A stretch of 6,444 nucleotides of DNA from CAVPRW01 sp046727435 [NCBI: bacterium] (GTDB lineage: Bacteria > Tectomicrobia > Entotheonellia > J063), in assembly GCA_046727435.1 (NCBI GenBank), contig JBKPCR010000247.1, positions 1 through 6,444 of the forward strand, in the 5' to 3' direction. The notes under the pieces are model-generated. The model had not been told where the DNA came from, searched no databases, and saw only the letters and a program-made list of their open reading frames with translations. Numbering within the stretch: position 1 is the stretch's first letter; each line of letters opens with the position of its first letter. A program made the position numbers and the translations under genes. This document shows positions 1-5,632 of this stretch, one piece after another.

Positions 1-1148
1 CTAGTATTGATCAGGAGAAAATTCCCGACATGCAGCGGCGGCGGTTCCAGACCGTCCATGATGACGATATGATTGCCCAGCACCTGCTGCTCGAACGACG
101 ATGAGTTAACGCTGTTCACCACATTCACCGAGGCATTCGCATGACCAGCGAGCAGGCTTTCGAGAAAATAATTCCCCCGCGTCACCAATAAGATCCATAG
201 GGGAGGTCTGTCCGAGAGCACGGTGGCGGCTCGATTGTCGGCGCTGAGATCATCATTCAGCTCAAGGACCGCCTCTGCGACGCCATTGGCTGCACCGGTA
301 TATGGGAAGATCAGACTTTGACGTTCACCGACTTCAAACGTATAGTGTGTGCGCCGTAAGGTTTTCCAGTTCAGCGACAGGGCCAGATCGAAGGACTCAG
401 GCTGGCGCGAGAAATTGGCGACGTTGATGAGAATCTCATAATCGCCAGGACGATTCACTCGGGGACGCACTTCGAACTTGGTGATGCCTACATTGCGCTC
501 GCCGCCGCTCACCTGGAGGGTGCGTACCGGTCTGTCACCAGCCAGGAGGTCGGCGAGTTGCGGATCAGTATCATCGCTGAGGATGAGCACTTCCCCAGTT
601 CGGCCTCCCCCCATGAGAGCGTGGCCGAGTTGCACGGCCTTTGGCAGGTCGCCGGGCTCATCGGTAGCAGAGAGGTCTTCTACTGCCTGTTTAAGCAGGG
701 TCCGATCGGCCGTGAACGGCACTCTGAGGGTAGGGCGTGAATTAGCGTAGATGATCGCCATCTCACTCTTCGGGTGCAAACGCTGCACCAAGTCCAGGGC
801 AAGCGCGCGGGCCTGGGCGAAGCGCTCCTCGCCCTTCGACATGCTGCGCATACTGGCGCTGGCATCCAGCACCAGCACGATATCGCCTTCCTTGGTGCTC
901 GGCAGGCGGGCGAAGGGATCGGCAAGGCCCAACGTCAAGCCGGCAATGCCTAAAATTTGCAGTAAGAGCAGAAGGCTACGCAGGAGCTTGCTCATCCCAA
1001 AGGTCGAGCGGCGCTCGCGCAGCAACTCCTCCCACAAATACACGGCGGAAATGCGCACTTCTCGGCGTCTCAATCGCAAACTATGTAGGAGAAAGACCAG
1101 GGGCACCAATGCTAGAAATGCAAAGGCCCATGGTGCAGCCCAGCCCAT
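1..1148 (-). CDS. BatA-type membrane-anchored VWA-domain protein, N-terminal 382 residues (3' end outside the window)
   Basis: Translating the minus strand from ATG at 1148 gives 382 codons with no stop, running off the left edge, so the C-terminus is missing. Residues 4-25 form an N-terminal membrane helix followed by Arg-rich LRLRRRE and a VYLWEELL segment, the pattern of the BatA/aerotolerance N-terminal domain. A second helix is at about 55-77. A VWA domain follows (about 88-215) with an intact MIDAS start, DASAS at 95-99, and SDD at 191-193. Residues 220-305 look like a beta-sandwich. From about 315 (WILLVTRGNYFLESLL) the protein resembles the glutamine-amidotransferase-like fold that ends longer family members, usually 600-750 residues in all. 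The start is set by GGGAGGA five bases upstream. It is last of the six genes seen, 87 bases after the DUF58 gene. Family knowledge suggests a membrane partner of the MoxR ATPase; the exact role is inference. Family call is confident, function is not. Confidence 0.9.
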   Translation of the reverse strand, partial: MGWAAPWAFAFLALVPLVFLLHSLRLRRREVRISAVYLWEELLRERRSTFGMSKLLRSLLLLLQILGIAGLTLGLADPFARLPSTKEGDIVLVLDASASMRSMSKGEERFAQARALALDLVQRLHPKSEMAIIYANSRPTLRVPFTADRTLLKQAVEDLSATDEPGDLPKAVQLGHALMGGGRTGEVLILSDDTDPQLADLLAGDRPVRTLQVSGGERNVGITKFEVRPRVNRPGDYEILINVANFSRQPESFDLALSLNWKTLRRTHYTFEVGERQSLIFPYTGAANGVAEAVLELNDDLSADNRAATVLSDRPPLWILLVTRGNYFLESLLAGHANASVNVVNSVNSSSFEQQVLGNHIVIMDGLEPPPLHVGNFLLINT

Positions 1149-1153
1149 ATCAT

Positions 1154-1160
1154 TCCTCCC
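1154..1160 (-). promoter_or_regulatory. Ribosome binding site of the BatA-type gene
   Basis: GGGAGGA on the minus strand, five bases before ATG at 1148. It is the strongest Shine-Dalgarno match in the window and it fixes the start. An overlapping ATG at 1153 is out of frame with the VWA protein. The site directly follows the 3' arm of the inverted repeat at 1161-1217. Confidence 0.75.
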
Positions 1161-1217
1161 GCCCACAGCGCTACGATATCGATCGCGCCCGTTCGCTTCG
1201 AAGCAGCGCTGTCGGGC
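1161..1217 (-). repeat. Inverted repeat / possible RNA hairpin in front of the BatA-type gene
   Basis: The arms are GCCCACAGCGCT (1161-1172) and AGCGCTGTCGGGC (1205-1217), plus-strand reading. They pair over 12 bp with a single unpaired base at 1213. The 32-base loop contains the perfect palindrome GCTTCGAAGC (1195-1204). In the transcript the second arm ends one base before the Shine-Dalgarno sequence. No U-run follows, so it does not look like an intrinsic terminator. It could be an mRNA structure that affects translation, an RNA-processing site or a protein site. The pairing is seen in the sequence; any role is inference. Confidence 0.5.
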
Positions 1218-1235
1218 CTTCCGTGCTCAGGTCAT

Positions 1236-2117
1236 TTACTGGAGATGGATCCCGTGGCGCAGGTACTTCAAGATGAGATCCTCAAAAGGGATGAGCGTGC
1301 TGGCGCGAAGATATTCGATCTGGCTTTTCAGGCAGAAATCCTCGATCTGGCTACACCACTGCTGAATGCGCTCACGGTAACGTGCCAAGAGGAACTCATC
1401 GATGGTCAGGCGCTGTTCTTGGTTGGTCTCGAGGTCCCGCAGTCGGACTAGTCCGGTATAGGTCGGTCGCACGTCTTCTTCATCGAGAATCTGTAGCAGC
1501 AGAACATCATAGCGCGCGAAGCGGAGGGCCTCTAAGCCGCGCTCGAACCCTTTGGGATCGAGCAGATCGCTGATGACAATTGCCAGTCCAGCCCGTCTGC
1601 CACGGAATGAGTACTCCATGAGCGCCCGATTAAAATCGGTCTCACCGCTGCACATCACTCGCTCACAGTAATCGAGAAGTCCCAGAAAATGGTCGCGGCC
1701 ACGACGGGGCGGCATGGAGTCTTGGATACCAGCAGCAAAGGTGGTAATACCCACGCGATCGAGATTGCTCAGTCCGATGTATCCCAATGCAGCGGCGACC
1801 CGTTTCGCATAGTCGATCTTCGGGGGTTCACCGTATATCATGGAGTGACTCGTATCGAGGAGAATATGGATCGACAAGTCTTCTTCGGCGGTAAACACTT
1901 TCAGGAACAGACGATCTAGGCGACTGAAGATGTTCCAATCGATATAGCGGAAGTCGTCGCCGACCTGATAATTACGATAGTCGGAAAACTCCAGACTCGT
2001 ACCCATCTTGACCGTCGAGTGCTCACCACGCCCTTGGCCATGATATATACGGTTAGAGGTCAGGCGTAAGATCTCAAGTTTTTTGAGGAAGTCGGTATCG
2101 AAGAGCTGACGTGCCAT
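1236..2117 (-). CDS. DUF58 family protein (VWA-like)
   Basis: A complete protein of 293 residues, the usual length for DUF58 proteins. The family signature VGDDFRYIDWN is at 52-62. A VWA-like fold follows with an intact MIDAS motif: DTSHS at 88-92, SGETD at 157-161 and SDLLD at 183-187. No membrane helix or signal peptide is visible, so it is probably cytoplasmic or peripheral. DUF58 proteins are almost always encoded beside MoxR ATPases and are thought to be their VWA partner or adaptor. Start choice: ATG at 2117 has GAGAGGG eight bases upstream. A GTG at 2123 overlaps the MoxR stop as GTGA and would add two residues, but its Shine-Dalgarno spacing would be only two bases. The junction with MoxR implies coupled translation. 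The protein's biochemical action is not established by the sequence. Confidence 0.93.
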   Translation of the reverse strand: MARQLFDTDFLKKLEILRLTSNRIYHGQGRGEHSTVKMGTSLEFSDYRNYQVGDDFRYIDWNIFSRLDRLFLKVFTAEEDLSIHILLDTSHSMIYGEPPKIDYAKRVAAALGYIGLSNLDRVGITTFAAGIQDSMPPRRGRDHFLGLLDYCERVMCSGETDFNRALMEYSFRGRRAGLAIVISDLLDPKGFERGLEALRFARYDVLLLQILDEEDVRPTYTGLVRLRDLETNQEQRLTIDEFLLARYRERIQQWCSQIEDFCLKSQIEYLRASTLIPFEDLILKYLRHGIHLQ

Positions 2118-2119
2118 CG

Positions 2120-3145
2120 TCACGACCCTCTCACAACCTCGGGCGTTTTCTCCAGAATCTCCGAGACGATGCTGCCCTGTTCGATGCCGGCTGCAGCCCC
2201 CTCGAAGTTCAATATCACCCGATGCCGGAGGCTCGGAATGGCGATGGTGCGGAGGTCTTCGAAGCTAACATTGTACCGCCCTTCCAACAACGCTTTCATC
2301 TTGCCGCCCAACACCAAACTCTGCGCTCCACGGGGGCTCGACCCGTATAACACATAACGTTTGGCAAGGTCAGTGGCATAGGACGAGTCGGGATGGGTGG
2401 CAAGTACCAGGCGGGCGGCGTAATTCTTGACATGGGCGGCGACCGGAATTGTCCGTACAAACTCCTTCATTTCACCGACACGCTCGGCATCCAAAATGTT
2501 TTGCAGCGTGGTGGGATCGTGCTGAGTTGTGCGGTCGACGATGTCCTCCAACTGCTGGATGGAGGGGTAGGTGACGTTGAGTTTGAGAAAGAACCGGTCG
2601 AGCTGCGCCTCCGGTAAAGGATAGGTGCCTTCCATCTCAATCGGGTTCTGGGTGGCGAGCACGATGAAAGGGGCCTCCAGGTGATGCGCAATACCGGCCA
2701 CCGTGACACTCTGTTCCTGCATGGCCTCAAGGAGCGCCGACTGGGTCTTGGGCGTGGCGCGATTGATCTCATCCGCCAGAATAATTTGGGCGAAAATTGG
2801 CCCGCGCTGAAACTCAAAGTGCTTGCGGCCGGACTCGTCTTCCATCACCACATTGGTGCCGATGATATCCGCGGGCATCAAGTCGGGAGTGAATTGAATC
2901 CGCGAGAAGCGCAGATTGAGCACCCGCCCCAGGCTCTTCACCAAGAGGGTTTTGCCTAGGCCGGGCACGCCCTCCAGCAGCACATGGCCGCTACACAACA
3001 GGCAAATCAGGATGCCCTCGATTACCTCGTGGTGGCCGACAATCACCTTCTCGAGCTCACGGATCAAACGTTGTAAGTCCTCTCGAATACCCTCAGCCTT
3101 TTGGCGCAACTCGGCGCTGCGGCCTTCATCGCTCGCGCTGCTCAT
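2120..3145 (-). CDS. MoxR family AAA+ ATPase
   Basis: A complete 341-residue ATPase, typical MoxR length. Residues 11-36 are helical and charged. Walker A is GVPGLGKT (59-66), Walker B is IILADEIN (121-128), sensor 1 is ATQNP (164-168), the arginine-finger region is EAQLDRF (179-185), and sensor 2 is in GSSPRGAQSL (268-277). The alpha-helical lid (about 220-330) follows the AAA core. All key residues for ATP binding and hydrolysis are present. MoxR proteins are hexameric ATPases thought to remodel or mature client proteins with VWA partners; two such partners follow in this operon. Start choice: ATG at 3145 has GAAGG five bases upstream and gives a normal MoxR N-terminus. The frame stays open to 3259, but that extension is Arg/Cys-rich, lies inside the preceding gene and looks like no MoxR. 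The real start overlaps the preceding gene by 20 bases. Confidence 0.96.
   Translation of the reverse strand: MSSASDEGRSAELRQKAEGIREDLQRLIRELEKVIVGHHEVIEGILICLLCSGHVLLEGVPGLGKTLLVKSLGRVLNLRFSRIQFTPDLMPADIIGTNVVMEDESGRKHFEFQRGPIFAQIILADEINRATPKTQSALLEAMQEQSVTVAGIAHHLEAPFIVLATQNPIEMEGTYPLPEAQLDRFFLKLNVTYPSIQQLEDIVDRTTQHDPTTLQNILDAERVGEMKEFVRTIPVAAHVKNYAARLVLATHPDSSYATDLAKRYVLYGSSPRGAQSLVLGGKMKALLEGRYNVSFEDLRTIAIPSLRHRVILNFEGAAAGIEQGSIVSEILEKTPEVVRGS
2126..2132 (-). promoter_or_regulatory. Ribosome binding site of the DUF58 gene, inside the end of the MoxR gene
   Basis: GAGAGGG on the minus strand, eight bases before ATG at 2117 and only two before the GTG at 2123. The spacing favours the ATG. 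The site lies within the last codons of the MoxR gene, so ribosomes finishing MoxR would clear or expose it. Confidence 0.55.
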
Positions 3146-4715
3146 CCTTACCTTCGCTCCCCGCCGCTTCCTCGACCAGTCCAATGGCAAGGAAATAGGC
3201 TCGCACAAGATCGCGGTTATTGGGAGGGATCTCCTCGCGCAGCAGACTCTCCTCCGCACGCTTTTGATAAGTGGTGATGACTTCTTCGAGCGGGATCGCT
3301 GCGTCCGCCTTTAACGGTAGGGCTCGGACATAGGAGCGCCGCACACCTCCTTCACCGGTTTGTCCCGTGATGCGCGAAGCTGGGGACTTGGCCTCGGTGA
3401 GGCGATTGCGTGAGGTCTCACTTTCAGTCCCTCGGCCTGAGCCAATTGAACTATTCGACCCCATGCCCTCTGAATCGAGGTAATCACCCCCCTCGAAATC
3501 ACCCGGTAATCCTCCACTGCCCCCGTGTGGGTCTCCGGCCATCTCATACTCACTATCTTCACCGCTGTCCCTACCCGGAGCCTCCACGTCCATCTCCCCG
3601 CTGGGATCGCTGCCGTGCTCAAAGCTGCGGTCGAGCGCCCGTTCCGCGCGCTGCAGGTGCTCAAAATCCTGCGCCATTTGATCTTGAAGGAGATAATTCT
3701 CGAGCATTTCTCGTGCCCCTTCGAGGTCGCCATCGCGCAGCTGGTTGAGGGCCTCGCTCAACTGTTCATCCAAGATTCCCTGCTGGCCGAGGCTCTGGAG
3801 TCGCTCCTGGAGGTTGCGCATCTCGCTCGGCGAGAGTTTGCCACGCCCCATCATCCCGAGGAGTCGTTGCACCTCACTGCTGACACTCGCCTGATTGACC
3901 ATCACCTCTCGAACCTTGCTCAGGCTGACATCCTCGAGGACCGCCATCTTCTTCAATTCGTCTTCGAGGTTACGGACATATTCGCTGAGCGAGTTGACCC
4001 GCGCCATGGCCTCGCGCTCGTTCACTTTTTCATTCTGTAGCCGCTGCCCTAAGCTCTGCATGCGTCGGCCGGCCTCCATGCTGCGTTCGAGTCCGCGACG
4101 CCGTGCTTCTGTTTCAAGACGCTTGCCTTGCCGTTCCAGTTGCTGACCCTGCTCAAACAACGTCGAGCTCGGACGTTCATTCCCGCCGATAAAGGACTGC
4201 GGCAGGAGCATCCCGAAATCGACAACCAACACCACGACGATGGCCAGCAGGAGAAAAGGCGTCCAACGCAGCGTGCGCGGTGTGGTGCTCGGGATGACGC
4301 GGAAGGGGTTCACAGAGCGCGCGATACGCGCAGCTTCTTGCAGAACGATGGGACGAAGAGGATGGGGATGAGGATTCGTGGCCAGTTCGTAGGCGGTGCT
4401 GAGTCGCTCCTTGAGCTTCAAGGTCCGGTCCGCGCGGATCAGCAAGCCCATGGGGTCGGCGCGTGAGCGCAGCCCAATAGCCAGCGCCACAATGGCGCAG
4501 AGGGCCATCGCGGCAATCCCAAGCTCAACCAACCGGCTGATCGGCAATGGCACAAACCGGTGCCAAATCGCTAATGCTAGGCACAGGCAGAGCCCGATAA
4601 AGAGGGCCTGTAGTAGTGAGGCGCGGCGCCGCACCCCACCGGCGCGACGCCTCAGCGTACGTACCAGGCGCTGCAGGATTTCCTCGTGTTCCATGTGCCC
4701 CCCCATCGTTGACAC
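3126..4715 (-). CDS. DUF4175-like membrane and coiled-coil protein
   Basis: A protein of up to 529 residues. Two membrane helices (about 34-54 and 62-82) are followed by a conserved-looking segment, DPMGLLIRADRTLKLKERLSTAYEL (split here: DPMGLLIRAD at 87-96, LKERLSTAYEL at 101-111), typical of DUF4175-like proteins. A third helix is at about 153-173. Long charged helices, probably coiled coil, cover about 186-260 and 280-365. Residues 366-432 are a Gly/Ser/Asp/Glu-rich, acidic and probably disordered linker. The end (460-515) is helical, with IPPNNRDLVRAYFLAIGL, which resembles C-termini of related proteins. Such proteins are often encoded next to MoxR/DUF58/BatA genes; their function is unknown. 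The start is uncertain: GTG at 4715 has GAGGG about ten bases upstream, while ATG at 4706 and ATG at 4694 are in-frame alternatives. The choice changes only 3-7 residues. Confidence 0.75.
   Translation of the reverse strand: MSTMGGHMEHEEILQRLVRTLRRRAGGVRRRASLLQALFIGLCLCLALAIWHRFVPLPISRLVELGIAAMALCAIVALAIGLRSRADPMGLLIRADRTLKLKERLSTAYELATNPHPHPLRPIVLQEAARIARSVNPFRVIPSTTPRTLRWTPFLLLAIVVVLVVDFGMLLPQSFIGGNERPSSTLFEQGQQLERQGKRLETEARRRGLERSMEAGRRMQSLGQRLQNEKVNEREAMARVNSLSEYVRNLEDELKKMAVLEDVSLSKVREVMVNQASVSSEVQRLLGMMGRGKLSPSEMRNLQERLQSLGQQGILDEQLSEALNQLRDGDLEGAREMLENYLLQDQMAQDFEHLQRAERALDRSFEHGSDPSGEMDVEAPGRDSGEDSEYEMAGDPHGGSGGLPGDFEGGDYLDSEGMGSNSSIGSGRGTESETSRNRLTEAKSPASRITGQTGEGGVRRSYVRALPLKADAAIPLEEVITTYQKRAEESLLREEIPPNNRDLVRAYFLAIGLVEEAAGSEGKDEQRER
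3151..3155 (-). promoter_or_regulatory. Ribosome binding site of the MoxR gene
   Basis: GAAGG on the minus strand with five bases before ATG at 3145, within the last codons of the DUF4175-like gene. It supports the 341-residue start over the longer open frame. Confidence 0.6.
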
Positions 4716-4759
4716 TGCACCCCATCCCTCATAAGATCGGGGGCAGAAGGGCCACGACG

Positions 4760-5512
4760 CTAGTATTTCAAGAGTTTGAACACCATTATATAGGCGCCTA
4801 AAAGGAGAAGCAAATGAATAATCAGCGTCACCGAGGCATAAGAAAGCTCATATCCGTACAGCAGAACGACCTGCCCGAGTTCCTCGCCAAAGCTCATGCT
4901 GATAAGTCCGAGCAGCGGGTTCGATGCAGGGAATAAGAATGCAGATCCGACAACGATCACCACAAAGGCCGCACGGGCGGCCACATAGCGCATAAAGTCC
5001 TGCGTTTCCCACACACACAGCGTCAGGAGACCCAGCCACCGGTAGGCTAACGTGCAAACCACCATCAACAACAAGGCCCTGCCAAAATTTTCCGTTGAGA
5101 TTCCCGAGACATGCGCTGCTGGCACCAATAGCGGTAAGGCGAGCCCGACGAAGAAGAGCGTATGCCCGATGGTCCACACGGTTAGGCCGACCACCGCACC
5201 GCGTCGCGCCAGACCTTGCCCGACGAGGGACTGCGGGGAGACCTGGGCCGTCTCATCACCAAATTTACTAGCACCATAGCTGAAACTCAGGTAGGCCATG
5301 ATGAGGGTGGCCACAATGGCCTCGATGCTGAAGGTGAGAGGCGGCGAGCCGACACGCAGAAACTGGCTCTTGGGCCAAATCACGAAGAGAACGCTGGCGA
5401 GGGCCATGAGGTAGTGCAACGCCGCGGTCAACGGGGCTTTGGCAAGGAAATAGGTGGATACGCCGTAGCGCACGATGGAGTTTGCTGCAAGACTCCCCAC
5501 AGATCCGGGCAT
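4760..5512 (-). CDS. Six-helix integral membrane protein, probable ABC-2-type permease
   Basis: A complete 250-residue, very hydrophobic protein. Membrane helices are likely at about 28-47, 61-80, 107-132, 144-166, 178-199 and 226-247. The layout resembles ABC-2-type permeases: an early helix pair, a polar loop (81-106) with SPQSLVGQGLARRG where family members carry their coupling segment, a long helix pair, and a final helix ending in basic residues (FKLLKY). No sequence motif proves the family, and a Yip1-like or other six-helix protein is possible. No ATP-binding subunit is in the window; one may lie beyond the right edge. The ATG at 5512 has AGGAG five bases upstream. A GTG at 5518 overlaps that AGGAG and is less likely. 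The upstream in-frame stop is at 5528-5530. Confidence 0.6.
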   Translation of the reverse strand: MPGSVGSLAANSIVRYGVSTYFLAKAPLTAALHYLMALASVLFVIWPKSQFLRVGSPPLTFSIEAIVATLIMAYLSFSYGASKFGDETAQVSPQSLVGQGLARRGAVVGLTVWTIGHTLFFVGLALPLLVPAAHVSGISTENFGRALLLMVVCTLAYRWLGLLTLCVWETQDFMRYVAARAAFVVIVVGSAFLFPASNPLLGLISMSFGEELGQVVLLYGYELSYASVTLIIHLLLLLGAYIMVFKLLKY

Positions 5513-5517
5513 CCACA

Positions 5518-5522
5518 CTCCT
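5518..5522 (-). promoter_or_regulatory. Ribosome binding site of the permease-like gene
   Basis: AGGAG on the minus strand, five bases before ATG at 5512. The in-frame GTG at 5518 shares its last G with this site, which argues that translation begins at the ATG. Confidence 0.65.
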
Positions 5523-5539
5523 GCGCTTCACCACGCTAC

Positions 5540-5632
5540 TCAAGGCCTCGATGCCGTCTTGTCGACTGCCCGCGGGGGTACCGTGCGAGTCGAATCGACG
5601 TGGTCGGGCCAGTGCTCGAAGGCCTGTCTCAT
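5540..5632 (-). CDS. Possible 30-residue small ORF in the gap (doubtful)
   Basis: ATG at 5632 overlaps the TGA of the upstream gene as ATGA, and the frame runs 30 codons to TGA at 5540-5542. The peptide begins MRQAFEHWPDHVDSTRTVPP and is polar, without a membrane helix or a recognised motif. No Shine-Dalgarno sequence stands before it, although an ATGA overlap can work by termination-reinitiation. It ends 27 bases before the permease-like start. It may be only chance coding in a short gap, or a leader peptide. Confidence 0.2.
   Translation of the reverse strand: MRQAFEHWPDHVDSTRTVPPRAVDKTASRP
5543..5625 (-). repeat. Short inverted repeats in the gap before the permease-like gene
   Basis: Arms aggcctcga (5543-5551) and tcgaaggcct (5616-5625) can pair over 9 bp with one bulged base and enclose about 64 bases. 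Inside are gtcga-a-tcgac (5589-5599) and the palindrome gtcgac (5561-5566). The gap is the longest in the window. It may hold a regulatory structure or internal promoter, but no clear -35/-10 pair was seen. Confidence 0.25.

Noticed and set aside
680-925. Minus-strand open frame of 81 codons
   Set aside because: It is out of frame with the VWA protein that reads through this whole region with an intact MIDAS motif. Its Cys/Arg/Ser-rich product is typical of a shifted frame.
1-1148. A frameshifted or broken gene at the left edge
   Set aside because: Manual translation from 1148 gives 382 uninterrupted codons. The stop is simply outside the window; the TAG visible at positions 1-4 is out of frame.
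1161-1217. Inverted repeat as a rho-independent terminator
   Set aside because: In the direction of transcription it is followed by GGGAGGA and the start codon, not by a U-run.
751-1365. Plus-strand open frame of 204 codons
   Set aside because: It lies opposite the BatA-type and DUF58 genes, crosses the gap between them, is rich in Arg/Ser and Lys, and has no recognisable domain. It is a shadow of the minus-strand coding.
3146-3259. 38-residue N-terminal extension of the MoxR frame
   Set aside because: It lies inside the DUF4175-like gene, is Arg/Cys-rich and unlike MoxR N-termini. The ATG at 3145 has a good ribosome binding site.
3525-4040. Plus-strand open frame of 171 codons
   Set aside because: It is fully opposite the DUF4175-like gene, whose minus-strand reading shows clear helices, coiled coils and family features.
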